A DNA stretch of 64,000 bases from Isochrysis galbana (GCA_018136815.1 CM030939.1:4519419-4583418), one strand, 5' to 3'; positions 10,419-21,666 are shown, numbered from the stretch's first letter. Program-made: numbers and translations. Notes: generated by a model not told the origin, from the letters alone.

Positions 10419-10680
10419 GTGAATTCGATGCGTAGGCCATAACACTAAAGACGTGACGTCCGGAGGACGACACGCACCCCGCACACCACCTCGCCGACCG
10501 ACGCGGTTCCCGCCGGGCAGTGCCTGGACACCTCCGCCGCCCGACCATCGGCGCAAATGCCGCGGAGATCCCGTTTGTACTAAAAAAAGGGGATCCTTTA
10601 AGTAGAACTTATACCGTCCACATGGGGGGCACTTGCGGAAAAAACAACCAAACCTGAGGTTGCACCCTCTCAAGGCCGGG

Positions 10681-11278
10681 CGGGGGGCTCGCGCTGCGCG
10701 CGCGCTGCTCGCACCTGGCTTCTGGCGCTCGTCTGCGCGCTGCGAAGGGGGGGGGTGTGCGAGAACGACCTGGAGGCGAGCGCGGCGAGCGTGAAGGGGC
10801 ACATCGCGGCACGCAGCGTGGGGGGGGCTTACCTTTGGTGTTGGCCGCGCGAGTACACCCCTGTGGCAAGCTGGGCTGCCAGAGAGGAGTGGGGGAAGGG
10901 GGGGGAGGGGAGCGGCGCGCGGCGGGCCTCCGCGGCCGCTGCAGCGGCTAAGTCCCCGGCACCCGGGGAGATAGCCGCTGGAGCGAGCCCTTATTGTCAC
11001 CTTTCGGCACCAGCCAGAATCTCACACTGTGCTCACCCTCGCCCCCCGCAACTCCCACAAGCTCGCACCGCTCCAACTCCGCACGCAGCAACTCATAGGC
11101 TCCCTCAAATTCATCGAGCTCCTTCACCCGCGCATCTCCCTCCTCCTCCACCGCCTCTCGTGCGTCATGTCGTCGCCGCCCGCCGAAGCCTACGACGTCG
11201 CTCGAGCCGCCCTCGCCCTCCTCGCACACCACGAGAAGGACGTAGGCATCACCTACGGCGGCCTCGCCCTCTCTTCCT
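10681..11278. other. Unassigned GC-rich segment with a possible small ORF fragment
   Basis: A plus-strand frame at 11029-11280 reads a protein-like stretch (LQLRTQQLIGSLKFIELLHP ... AYDVARAALALLAHHEKDVG) that stops exactly where the chromodomain remnant begins. It may be another retroelement fragment. Nothing else is recognisable. Confidence 0.25.
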
Positions 11279-11674
11279 GAGAACCGGTTAGTCAAGGAGG
11301 AGGTGCACATCTCGAACCTCCGGCCGTATCATACTTTCGTTGACGAAGAGCCGCTAGCTGACGACGAGTACATCGTTGAACAGTTGCTCGATCGTCGTAG
11401 CCGTGGCGAATCTACCGAATATCTCGTGAAGTGGCGTGGCTATTCTCTTCGAGAAGCCACCTGAGAGCCTCGTTCCGAGTTGCTCCATCGTTGTTCTGAT
11501 TTGCTTGATGATTATGATCGCTCCGTCGAAGAGACTTTCCCAGAAGATGTTGATTCTCTGCAAGCAACTTCTTCCTCAGCCAGGGATACTTACTCCTCTT
11601 CCTTTCGTTCTCGATGCGCCGTCCTCGCGCACTCGCTCCAGGCTCCACTCCCGTTGATCCCATGTCTTGGGTAA
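11279..11674 (+). pseudogene. Chromovirus pol remnant: chromodomain with an in-frame stop
   Basis: The translation begins ENRLVKEEVHISNLRPY and continues through DEYIVEQLLDRR and EYLVKWRGYSLREAT. This matches the end of pol in elements 1 and 2, including the post-integrase segment and the chromodomain. The Trp codon expected after REAT is TGA (11462-11464). The 5' boundary at 11279 is abrupt, so the rest of pol is missing. It is a dead, 5'-truncated fragment of a third chromovirus copy; its 3' UTR continues to about 11895. Confidence 0.8.
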
Positions 11675-11805
11675 GGGATTCGTCCCTCTAATCTAGCCCC
11701 ACGCCTCGGCTAGGGCTCCGAGTTCGAATTTCTGTCCGAGCGAATCATGGAGGTGCTGAACACGTGCTGCCTGCGCTCTACACCCGGCGCAACACCCGAG
11801 CAAAG

Positions 11806-11821
11806 CTCCTGTAAAAGGGAG
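11806..11821 (+). other. Conserved 3' UTR hairpin, chromovirus copy 3
   Basis: Five-base-pair stem (CTCCT/GGGAG) with a GTAAAA loop. It occupies the same place downstream of pol as the hairpins at 21651-21666 and 39546-39561. Confidence 0.6.
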
Positions 11822-11899
11822 AAGTGGGTGGGGCAGTGCGTACGAAAGAGGCCGCCGCGTTAAGCCGCCGATTTCGTGCTCGCTTTGGATCCAAAGGGT

Positions 11900-12890
11900 G
11901 TTCTTGTCTCCACGTTTCGCTCGCTATGTTCCGTTGCTTCTTGTTCCGATTCTGACCTTTGGTCAGCCCAGGTCCCAGGTTCCAGGTCTCTGTTTCAGCG
12001 CCGAAGACGTCAACGACCTTTTGACCTTCGCCTCCCCGGGCGGCCTCTGCCGCCTCCTCGTCGTCGTCGACGATCTTCTTTTCTCCGAGGACGCAGTCCT
12101 CGCCCGCCGGGTCAGCCGCGACTGCCCGGTAATGCTGCATGCAAGCGTGGATGTGGATGAAGATGCGGGATGCGGGTGATGCCCCCACAGGCCACAGGCC
12201 ACAGGGGCGAACACCCCTCAAGTAGCAAATGCCCAACCTAAAGTCAAATAAACAACACACAAGGCACAGATCCACCGATAAAAGTTAAATAAATAACGAT
12301 ACACAAATTGTGGATTTACTCCGGTTTCGACAGAGGGGGGCGCCGTGCGATATCCCACATCAGGCGGGCCGCGGGGGAATATCCGGACGGCCAAACGAGG
12401 AGGGAACGGAACCTACGAGGGAAGAGCGATGGGGATGCGGTCTCCTCCTGCTTTGGGCCAGCCACCAATGATCTCCCCCTTTCGAAACCAGTATATACCA
12501 GTGGGTGGGGGGTGGGGTAGACTCAGGTACCACCCGAGGGACCTTGGCCCCGGCTGGGCCCATTATAACTTTCGAAAATAATCTCAGCATATATATACAG
12601 TTCGACGCCCCGCCCACAACCTACATAGGAAGTAAAGGCCCTGGCCGAGAAAGAGCATGGAGCGGAGAGAGGGGAGCGAGAAGTCATGATCCAAAATTAA
12701 AGTCGTCTCGCAACAAAGTCAGCCACCGGCCTAGGAGCGGGGCCGCAAAGGCCTAAACTGAGGAATATCTCAGCAAAAAGAGGAGCGCCCGTCTCGTGCC
12801 CATCTCATGTCATTCACAATGAGCGTATCCAGCATGTCGACGCCCTCATTCAATTTCAATTCATAGTAGATACCTTGTTCCATCCGTCTC
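11900..12890. other. Intergenic; no supported gene
   Basis: The plus frame 11898-12179 contains a protein-like stretch (EDVNDLLTFASPGGLCRLL) of unknown identity. From 12180 to 12890 only AT-richer non-coding sequence is seen, leading into the 3' end of the minus-strand NF-YB gene. Confidence 0.4.
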
Positions 12891-12892
12891 CG

Positions 12893-14231
12893 TCAATCCT
12901 GAAAATCCGCAGCTCTCTTGCGCTTTCCTCGAGGGACTTCTAGTTGATGAGCATCTTGGAGCGAGCTGCCGATGATTGCCTCTACGTCCTCGGTATCAGG
13001 GGAGGCCGATACTGAAGAGGGGCCCGCGACTGAAGCCGTCGAAACATTGTGAAGCGCTTGCCGCTTCGCCTGCTCGACCTTTGCCGAGCCTTTGACATCA
13101 GATGCCATGTGCGGGAGCATGATGCTAAGGGGTTCCACCCACTCCTCAAAGTCTATCATGTGGACAGGGGAGAGAGAAGTGAGAGTGGTCGCAAGGGAGG
13201 ATGTCGTGGGCTTAACGCACAAAACGTCTACGTCACAAGAACCAGGCGTTGCGGCATCTCACCCAGGGAACGAAGTGCAGTAAGGAAGTCCTCGCCGACC
13301 ATCGTACGGCGCTGTTGCTCGCGGCAAATGTCATTGACCTCACTGCAGTGACAAGGGTGGGTGGTGGTGCAGAGATCAACCAACTCTTGGGTGTGTCAAT
13401 GGCAAACTTTTGCTCCCTAATCGACCGAAGTTGACCAGTGGAGACCGTCCTGATGTTTTGGCGGGATCGCAGCTCTAGCGATTACCCACAGAAACTCGGG
13501 CGGGCACGGATGCAAACTGTTAGTTAGTGACTCGAGCAGCGGGTGCGCTCTGCACTTTTTCGTACCTTGTTAGGAAGCAAACAAACTCGCTTAGTGCCTC
13601 CTGTGTAAGGGATCGGGACGCAGACGGAGTAAGAGCGTGGGACATGCCGACGACGAGGTGAGGTAATGCATGCTCGATCATCGTGATGTCTTCAGGAGAG
13701 TCAGCTCTCCTGTATCTGAGCCGGTGTGGCAACTCAGAGGGGCCGGCCGTGTTCGCGATTCTTGGCGCTGTAAGTCTGCCTTCAGAATGCATGATTCGGG
13801 CGCAAATGCACAGTTCGCTATTCATTTCTAGAATGTATGAGGCTCGCTGTGTGCGCGCCTCTCTCCTCGGTTGCAGCTGCGCCTATGCCAAGGGCTGTGT
13901 GGATGCAAACTGAAACTCAGTTTGCTGGCAGGATGTCTGAGCACTTGGATTGGGAATGTGTGTGCCTCGCCTGCATGAAATACTTTGCATCGCGACTAAT
14001 CTTACAGCCTTCAGGTAACTCGCTCTGGATGATTCGGAAGATGTTGGCCGCAGGCAGCAGCCTGTCCTGCTCTCGGATTGGCTCCTGCGTGGCCTCAGTC
14101 ATGGACGCAGCGAGCGTCGCCTGCTGGACGAGCTCTGAATAATCCGGGTCGCGTGCGCTTTGGGTTGGGGCATGAACTCTGGTGGCGAGCACAGGCTGTC
14201 TCCGATGCTCCTCCTCTACCGGCTCGGCCAT
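12893..14231 (-). CDS. NFYB: NF-YB (HAP3/CBF-A) CCAAT-box-binding histone-fold subunit, multi-exon
   Basis: NF-YB pairs with NF-YC and NF-YA to bind CCAAT promoter elements in the nucleus. Exon 1 (14231-13984) encodes the start and QDRLLPAANIFRIIQSELP..KISRDAK, matching the NF-YB helix 1/loop 1 signature. A later exon (13600-13566) reads EALSEFVCFLT, the helix 2 core. The next (13342-13263) reads SEVNDICREQQRRTMVGEDF and TALRSL. The last (13152-12893) reads DFEEWVEPLSIML and a tail ending KRKRAADFQD. The last two introns have GT-AG borders and agreeing phases, and the junctions restore the family consensus (FLT-SEVND, SL-DFEEWVEPL). The exon 1 to helix 2 junction does not close: about four residues (equivalent to ETVQ) and the phase are unaccounted for, so a micro-exon or atypical splice is likely. 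Confidence 0.8.
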
Positions 14232-14825
14232 GGAGTGCGATGCAGACGGTGAGGAGAACAGGAAGGAGGGCGGGCAGCGGCCGGGAGGGGGGGGGGGAGG
14301 GGGGGAGAGGAAGCTCGGTCAGGTGGGCAGGAGGTGCGGAAGACCACCTATAGAATCTCGCTGCTATAGCGATGTGAAGGCCGCGTCTATGACATTTGGG
14401 GCGGGGGGGGGGAGGGGGAGGTTGGACTGGGGCGGCGAGAGGGAGCGGCCCAATTGGCCCGTCGGCTGTCGGCCCAGGGGGGCGGGGGGGGGCGGGGCGG
14501 GGGGGGGGACAGGTGGTGGGGAGGGTCGAGAGTCGAGAGTGGCCAGCCCTCAACCCAGTCGAGAATCAGTCCCACCACCGACGAAGTGCTCGTGGGGTGT
14601 CCAAGGGAGAAGATGGAAGATGAGCTGGAGCCACCTACAATAAAAAGTAATACCCCTACTTGACTCTGGAGGGGCTGACAGGCTGACATTCTGACATTAT
14701 ATCAGGCAAAGAATCTCGACCACAGGACCACACAAGACCCTACGACCTGAGTTGTCAGGGCATCAGCATATCAGTACTGATGTGCTGTTTTTATGCCAGG
14801 TTTCACAGTGAACCCTGGATCATAT
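14232..14825. other. Upstream region of NF-YB, G-rich, no gene seen
   Basis: Plus-strand G-runs (14287-14510) give Gly/Arg-rich open frames without domain content. It probably includes the NF-YB promoter, but no element can be named. Confidence 0.5.
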
Positions 14826-15130
14826 CTATTCAGTTTCTGCTCTCTCGCTGCCGGCGGCGCCGCCCTCAGGTCGGTCCCACCTTGACCCATGGGCCGTAGG
14901 GTCTGAGGGCGATGCGGAACAGGCCTCGTCCTCATCGGTCATCGGCGGATCGGCGGCCGGCGTGGCGGTGAGAGCCGATTCAGGGAGGCCGACGGCCGGC
15001 GGGCTCAGGCCCATTAGCAAAGCAAGAAGCAAGGTGGGAAGGCTGGCTTGGGCGAGGGCGAGAACGGCGGCGACAGCGGCATCGAGCGCGAGAGGCAAAG
15101 GCAAAGAGCAAGGGCGATCGATTGATAATA
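14826..15130 (-). repeat. Degenerate chromovirus LTR / gag-leader fragment
   Basis: On the minus strand, about 15090-15010 resembles the 3' part of the element 1 LTR around 28876-28940, including a shared frame beginning M(S/P)LSPP.SPS.KPA.PP. In this copy that frame ends at a stop. It supports an older insertion of the same superfamily. Confidence 0.5.
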
Positions 15131-15381
15131 TAAGTAGTAAGTAGTGATCATAGAATAATGAATAATTGAACATTTTACATTTTTAGCGTTAGTGCCACTC
15201 CTGCCGTTGCTACTAGCCCCCTTGGTTGGCAGTTGGGAGTTTTGTTGCGGGCTTTGAAGAATGGAGAATGGTCAAAAATGCCCACCCGTATCCGTATCCC
15301 ATGTCTGTAGTAAAAAAAGGCCAATGATGATCGCCCTAAATATACAAATGTAAGATATAAGAGCCTCAACTAAGTTTATAC

Positions 15382-16090
15382 TTGCTTCATAGGGACGGGC
15401 CAGGATTTCGGAAATTTTTTTCGAAATTTGGGCTCATTTTCCGAGCGTCGATTTCGTTCGAAATTTCGCGAAATTTGGGCCGTCTAAGGGACATGGACAC
15501 AATACCAGGGGGGGGGATGGGGGTCGATGGTCGATGGGCAATAAATATACTACTAGGGGGGGGGTCGGGAATAAGGGTAGGCCAAGATATCCGGATATAT
15601 CTCTTGGATATTTGGGCGGATTTTTTGGCATTTGGATATTTGGTGGATCTTTGGGCATGGTCTGCGCCCCAACCCCAACCCCAAAAACAAAAACAACACA
15701 CTTTGTGGGCGCGAGGCGCGGGGGGGACGGGGAGGGAGCTAAAGGAGGAGGGGGGGGCTCGGGGGCTGGGGGGGCGGCAAACAGACAGTAAGAGGTGATA
15801 CCGATAGATACGTAATAAAATGAGCTGTTCCTATAATAAAGACGTCTATCTCATCCCGAACGGAGCCTTGCCTGGTCTGTCATGAGAGGTGTGGCAGTCC
15901 CCCTGCCCCTGCCCTGGGCGTCCCCCTCCCCCTCCCCCCTCCCCCTCCCTCTGGCGCGCTCGCAGTAGGCCCTGGCCAAAATGTCCAGTTTTTCTTGCCC
16001 AAAAATGTCCACCGGAAATGTCCCAAAAATGTCCAATTTTGCACCCAAATGTCTCAAAAATGTCCGGTTGCGCAGTTCCGCACATGCGCT
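15382..16090 (+). repeat. Non-coding segment with short iterated motifs
   Basis: At 15405-15480 TTCGAAATTT-type palindromic words recur. At 15590-15660 GGATATTTGG-like words recur. At 15976-16065 the word AAAATGTCC, or a one-base variant, occurs six times in about 90 bp. No gene is visible. Confidence 0.5.
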
Positions 16091-16249
16091 ATAACATATA
16101 CGTATGTAAGTATTACGTATTATTCATACTAGTAGTAAGTAGTAAGTACTATATGCGTATGAGTATGATCTATGATATGTGTATGTATACGTAAATGTAA
16201 ATGCTATAAAAGAAAAAAGATTCATATATCCATATGCATATGCCATCTG

Positions 16250-16767
16250 GGATCTGACACACCACGCTTCGAGAAGAGCCAAAGCGGACATGGGTCGCCA
16301 ACCCAAGAAACGTATGGATGTCAACGAATTCCGCCCAATCTTCGAAACAAATGACGACAACGAATTAGTTCCAAGTAGTAAACTCGTAGCGATACTAGAG
16401 CGCCTCAACATAAAACATATAATACACCAGCAAAACAACACCGGACCCAGCGACCAGGGATAGCAATAGTCAATAAGCCTCCGCGGGAGGAACCCGATGG
16501 GGAAGGCCGAAAGGCCCGGCCCCCACACTGGGACGGACTGGGCCCGTGACAGGCGCAATCCAAACGCAAGATGCCTGCCCCTCCCCTCCCCCAAGCGCTA
16601 GGCCCAAAGTAGTGTACATGGGCCGACCCCCCAAAACCGAAGAAAAAGGAACGAGGGGGGGAGCGGGCGGGGGTGCAGAGGTAGGGGTATAGGCGATGGT
16701 AGCGGGAGCGCGGGAGAGAGCGTGTCAATAGTAGCGTAGCGGTCATCTTCAAGAATGTTTTTTTTTC
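16250..16767 (+). mobile_element. 5'-truncated LINE, C-terminal ORF end and 3' UTR
   Basis: The frame ending at 16463 reads RRAKADMGRQPKKRMDVNEF and a C-terminus paralogous to the LINE ends at 1.8 kb and 50.2 kb. The 3' UTR (16500-16740) shares blocks with 2050-2165. It finishes with ATCTTCAAGAATG and a T-run at about 16757-16767, as in the other copies. Confidence 0.8.
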
Positions 16768-17257
16768 TCTACGTATTACTGTGAGTGCGCGTTCGATAGT
16801 GGTGTGAGAGAATTGTAAAAGGAAGCTTTTACCCGGTTTTGATCGCTTGAGCGCGAGCGATGGCGTCGCTCTCCCTTCTCTCGGCCGCCCTGGTCACCGC
16901 GATGGTGCCAGGGCGATAGTAAGCTTATTGAATAAACAGGACACGGCGCGGCGATGATAGAAAGCACCTTGTGTGATTTTGTGTATTATGTGTATGTCTC
17001 GAATGCTGTTGGACACAGTGTTGCACGCTTTGTATTGCACACAGTGTGCAACGGCAATGGCGGGCTGATGGAGCAGCTTGAGTCACGTGAGTTAAGCCTA
17101 TAGGGCCGCCAGGGAGCACCCGCCCAGCAGTGTGTTGCTGGATAGCGGCCTTTCTTCTTCGTGCCATGATCGAGAGATGGAAAAGATTAAGTGCTAAGGT
17201 CCTACATGACGGGGGCTGTGAATCATGTTCCGCATGGATTGCTCACAAAATACAAGG

Positions 17258-18280
17258 CTAATCACATGACTTGCCGCCGGTGTCCCCGAGGCCTAGAGGG
17301 TTTAGCGCGCGATGCACGCCAATGTATGGCGCAAGGAAGGTCAGCGGTCGCGACATCGACTCGGAATACGTCAGGACGCCACGGTGGCGATACTCATAGG
17401 CTGTCTCTCCCGTGGGCTCGAAGATGAAAGTAGCTCCTCGCCGTACAATTTGGGTGGGGTTGCTGACGTAGTCTTCCCAGTGGGACAGGACTTCCACCAT
17501 GTTGCGCAGCCGCACTGTGGCGAGTTCCACAGGCCGCTGGTATCCACTCTCATTCTTCCAGAAGTTTTCGTATGCGAACGAGCCGATCTTCACAGGACCT
17601 ACTCCAGGACCGATCGTGATCGGACCGGCCTGGACAATATCATCAGGACGAAGCCTCTCGGGTGCCGAGCGATCGCCGACATAGCCCCGGAATATTTCGG
17701 CCAACGTGCCGGGTGCGCATATCCCAGCGCACATTGCCAGGTAATTGAGCCATGCGTTTGCAATGTCTCGAAGAGCTGGTTTCTCCTCTGGCACTCTTCC
17801 GGGAAGGCTCCTGAGAAAGAAGCCGAGCACTGCATCTGGCACCCATTCTGGAAGCTCCCAGCACGGCCCCGCGTGCAGACCGAGTGCCGCATGCAAAGCA
17901 CCATCTGGATCGACTCGCAGATTTGATAGCGGAAGCCCCGTGAACGCGGCGAATCTCCTGGCAGCCTCGGCGTCACCGATGCCGATCACGCGCAGCTGCA
18001 TCTCTGCGAGCTCAAGGTCGCCGAGCACGGCGACGAGCTGCTCGCAGAACTCGCACGAGTCGAACTCGCCGAGCTGTGGCAATATGACCACGAGTGATCG
18101 CGTTCGAATCCCCCGATCCAGCATCATCTTCTCATTGATTGACTGGAGAGCAAGGCTCCTCTTGCCGTCTCTTGGGTCAATGACGCTCGCCGCCTGAATC
18201 ACCTGGAAGGGGGTGTTGAGCGCGAGGGCGAGCGCGTGCCGAGCGAGCGCCAGCAGCAGCAGTGTCTTCGCTACCCGCAT
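17258..18280 (-). CDS. AhpC/TSA-like thioredoxin-fold protein with signal peptide
   Basis: A single-exon frame of 340 residues starting at ATG. Residues 1-19 ([19 protein letters not shown]) form a signal peptide, so the product enters the secretory pathway or, in a complex-plastid alga, may be plastid-targeted. The central part has the layout of the AhpC/TSA antioxidant family (PRXL2-like): a beta strand [10 protein letters not shown], a CEFC redox pair near residues 76-79, a strand [20 protein letters not shown], and then [15 protein letters not shown] redox or peroxide-detoxifying role is inferred from the fold. The C-terminal third ([20 protein letters not shown]) is not assignable. Its 5' flank (18281-18480) is short and holds no other gene. 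Confidence 0.75.
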   Translation of the reverse strand: MRVAKTLLLLALARHALALALNTPFQVIQAASVIDPRDGKRSLALQSINEKMMLDRGIRTRSLVVILPQLGEFDSCEFCEQLVAVLGDLELAEMQLRVIGIGDAEAARRFAAFTGLPLSNLRVDPDGALHAALGLHAGPCWELPEWVPDAVLGFFLRSLPGRVPEEKPALRDIANAWLNYLAMCAGICAPGTLAEIFRGYVGDRSAPERLRPDDIVQAGPITIGPGVGPVKIGSFAYENFWKNESGYQRPVELATVRLRNMVEVLSHWEDYVSNPTQIVRRGATFIFEPTGETAYEYRHRGVLTYSESMSRPLTFLAPYIGVHRALNPLGLGDTGGKSCD

Positions 18281-18577
18281 GATCTGCCGGTACCGCGTAG
18301 AAGAAAGGAGGGAAAGAGGGGAAGAGGGAGAGAGGGTGGCGAGAGAGAGGAGGATGCTCCCGAGGCGGCCTCACTCGCCGAAGGTGGAAGAAAACTACTT
18401 GACGCCGACGACTCCACCCCTCTCTTCTTCTCTCTCAGTGTCTTCTTATTCTTCTTCCACGATAGAGCTCTAGAGCTCTAGAGTAAACTAGGGACAGTGT
18501 AAAGAATGTCGGAGAAAAAAGAGGGCCAAAAATCTCCTGGAGTACTCCTGGTATATACCTCCTCGCTAATCATCTCG

Positions 18578-19345
18578 AGAGACTCATGCACTTCAAACAC
18601 ATAACACATCGCCGAATAGGCTCCTACAACCGTTTCCCGGACCGAGACCCCCTCTGCCGCCTTTGCGCGCAAGCCAACGAGTCGTCCACCCACATAGGAA
18701 CATGCCCAGCGCTAAACGACGTCTTCGAGACGATTCACCACCTCACCGACTACACGCCGACCAACAACCCCGAGACAGCCACCACGGCAGAACTAGCCGC
18801 GGACAGACTATTCATACTACCGACAACATCGTCACCGCACTCAAGAGAGATTTTGTACCTACTGCCTACTGGCGTGGAGGTACATCCACCCCGATTTCTA
18901 TAGGATACACTTCGACAACATCAAATTCAACAGCGACCACGTCATAAGAAGGATGATCGAGATCGAGAGATACACCATGCTATGCAAAGCGGCACTCCAT
19001 GGTAACAACACGGACGCCTCCAGACGAGCCAAAGCAGACATATGGACCGCCAACCGAAAAAGCGCATAGACGTCAACGATCAACGACTTCCGCCCACTAT
19101 TCGAAACGAACGACGACAACGACAACGAACTATAGTACCAAGTAGTAAACTCGTAGCACTATTAGAGCGTTTAAAAACAAAGCATATAACTGAACAAGAA
19201 AACAACGCAGGGCAGAGCGCAGAGCGATCAAGATCAAGGATGATAACAAGTCGAGGGGGACGAAGCGCCCCCACCCAAGAAACCCACTGGGGAAGGCCGG
19301 AAGGCCGGAAGGCCGGGCCCCCACACAGGGACGGACCGTACCCGA
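18578..19345 (+). mobile_element. 5'-truncated, frameshifted LINE tail
   Basis: It starts at MHFKHITHRRIGSYNRFPDR and keeps the zinc knuckle (CRLCAQANESSTHIGTC). It changes frame near 18880-18900 and again near 19040-19080, where the RRAKAD and DRQPKKRIDV motifs are in different frames. The closest relative in the window is the 16.3 kb copy. Confidence 0.8.
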
Positions 19346-19369
19346 GACCGCCTAAAAGAAACTCATGAC

Positions 19370-20082
19370 AACTAAGTTTATACTTGGTTCGCCCATGGGG
19401 GGGCACGAGCCCCCCCCCCCCTCTCCCCCTCTCTCCACTCCTCACCTACCGTGGGGGAGGAACCACCCACCACCCATCCTCCTGGCACGCCTGATGGCTT
19501 GCCAGGAGCCCACTGCCCTGCTAAACCCACTCTCTTCCCCATTCCCCATAGGCTCGCCTAGTTCGCTCGTCCTGGCCCCTCGTGGCCAGCCCATCGCTCC
19601 AACCTCCAACCCCCCCTCCCCCCCTCGTCGACAGCAACGACAGGCAGACAGGTGCAAATTGGGGGCCCCCGAGGCTCAGGATCGCCAGCGAGGGAGAGGC
19701 AGGGGAGGCCAGGGCCCAGCCTAAGCCTCCTCTGACCCCTGAGCTGGCCTCCAAGAGCCTCCGGGGGTCGCCAACAGGCAGCTGCAAGCCTGTCGCAGGC
19801 ACGCCATCGCGCGTGCCGCAGGAGAGAGGAGAGGGAGCGCGGAGAAGGGGGTCCCACCGAAAAATAGGTAAGACCCGCACTTGTTTACAGGAGAAGTCGG
19901 GACTGAGGACGCCGCTTGCCCGGTAGGCGTAGGAGGAAGGGGGGAACGGATCACCGGGGGGGGGGGGGGGGCGCGGGCAACCGCAACCGGACCATATCTA
20001 AGCTCTTTACCCCTATCCCCCTAGTTGTGCACGGGGGGAGCCGCCTGATGGCGGGGGGGAAAGGGCCGGGGTAGTGGGGGTG
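19370..20082 (+). repeat. R1 dispersed repeat, interrupted by chromovirus element 2
   Basis: It runs from AACTAAGTTTATACTTGG to GTGGGGGTG. In other copies this point continues with TAGAAAGT and the TATTAAAAGG end. Here it is replaced by the end of the element 2 LTR, so element 2 inserted into this copy. Confidence 0.8.
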
Positions 20083-21480
20083 TGTCAGAGCAAGGCTCAT
20101 CTCACTCTTGGTGATGGCCTGCGAGGGCGCGCCGGCAGCTAGCGCGGAGTGCGGTTCTTGCGGGGAGCTCATGGAGCTTTCCTCGGGGGTGACTACGGGC
20201 ATGGTGATCGACGCACGACGCACGACGCACGGAGGGCGTGGAAGTGTGGGAGGAGGCTTGTGGGAGGTGGTGGCAGGCGACTGGGGGTGGCTCAGGCGCG
20301 TGCTTGGCTTGTATTGACTCGTTGACTCGGGGTATAGACTCGGGAACTCGGGGGGACTCGCTTGGGAACACGGTGGGACTCGACGAAGTTCCTACAAAAC
20401 CACTCACAAGAAACCCAAACCCCAACGACCTTGGGCTCAGAAAACTAACGTAAACACTCCGGAATCATACGATAAACAAACCCTCCCCGTGCGACAAAGG
20501 CTGAGGTCGCGATCGCTCGTCATGCGCGAAGAAATACGGAAAGAGAGCGCAAAACTACGCAAACGAAGGGTTCAAACTATCGTTAAAGTGAAAACTCGTC
20601 CGCTGAAGCCAACGCGGAGGGTCGAGGAGAGGTCCAAACTCGCGCGGGGGGAAGAAGGCGATGTGCAGAGAGAACTTCTAGACAAGCGACGAGCAAGGGG
20701 CGACGAAACAAGACGCGAGACGCGGGGCGCGTGCCATTCGTTCTTCCTTTCTTTCACCGAAAACGCGGCGAAACTAACGTTAAACATCGGTACCCCCTCC
20801 GCGAGAATCGCGAAGAAGAACGGACGAGATGGAGGCAATCATCGAAGGAATCGCGAGAGGAATCGAAGCGAGGGGGGGAAACAGCGCGCGCGGGGGGGGG
20901 AACGAACGACGGCCGGAGGAAACGAACCGCGCGCGGAGGAGAAGAACCTCGCGCGCGGGGGGGGAATAATATAACGGCCGGAGGCGACGGATGGCACGCC
21001 GAGAGGAAGAACCTGCCGCGGGGGGCGAGGGACCGAGGGCACGGCGGGGCAGCGTGGGAGGGCGCGAGGGTGATCTCGGAGCGAGATCGCGTCCTTTCCC
21101 TCGCGGAGCGCAGAGAGACCCCCACGGAACATCCTGGGACCGGAGAATGTTTTGGACGAAACTTCCCTCCGTCGGCCGAGGAGAGGAGGACGGAGAGAGA
21201 GAGAGAGAGAGTCTCGCAGAGCAACCGCGGAACGAGAAGTCGAAGTCATGCCGGTTTATTACCTTAAACGAGCCAACAATTATAGTAACAGCAAAAACAA
21301 AATTCGAATCGCAAATTTCGAGACCAAAATCTGCAAACCTGGACTTGAGACCATGGGGAATCCGAATCTGTGTGTCTTGTGCGTCAGTGGCAACACGGGG
21401 AACTGTTCAATTGTAATTGTGAGCGCGTACCTTACACGAATATTCATGCCTACAGCCTTCAGATGGGCAGGAATACAACA
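20083..21480 (-). repeat. 3' LTR of element 2
   Basis: It begins TGTTGTATTC just after a G6 tract, contains a CT-type microsatellite near 21195-21212, and ends CTCTGACA where R1 resumes, giving TG...CA ends and about 1.4 kb. Near its end it carries an open frame (MPVVTPEESSMSSPQEPHS...) resembling a gag N-terminus that runs to the LTR border. The 5' border is supported by the isolated LTR tip at 2534-2668; the 3' border is inferred from the R1 break. Confidence 0.65.
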
Positions 21481-21650
21481 CCCCCCGACTTAAATCGAGA
21501 CGTCTCCCGATGTCGAGCCAAGAGAGTTCATTTAACCATACGAGACGAGAGACTTAGAAGAGGAGGATTAACCCATGGATCCAAAGCGAGCACAAAATCG
21601 GCAGCTTAGCGCGGCGGCCCCCGATTTCGTACGCCACGTCCTACCACGTT

Positions 21651-21666
21651 CTCCCTTTTACAGGAG
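21651..21666 (-). other. Conserved 3' UTR hairpin, element 2
   Basis: On the minus strand CTCCT-GTAAAA-GGGAG, 72 nt downstream of the pol stop. Identical to the hairpin at 11806-11821. Confidence 0.6.

Larger units (their letters stand above)
7941..10680. mobile_element. Candidate inverted-repeat-bounded element carrying a retropepsin-like ORF
   Basis: The left end (about 7941-8017) and the reverse complement of the right end (about 10600-10680) align over about 80-90 bp with gaps. Both read roughly AGGCC..AGAGGGTGCAAC, then AGGTT, a T-run, GCCCC(T)CC, and GGTATA..TTCTAC. Only one protein-coding block lies between them. No clear target duplication was found, so it could also be two independent, oppositely oriented copies of a repeat. 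Confidence 0.45.

Noticed and set aside
11700-11745. tRNA-like GAGTTCGAATTTC (T-loop) downstream of the chromodomain remnant
   Set aside because: No matching acceptor or anticodon stem could be folded around it.
20489-21267. Arg/Glu-rich plus-strand frames between R1 and element 2 pol
   Set aside because: They lie antisense inside the element 2 LTR and have no domain content.
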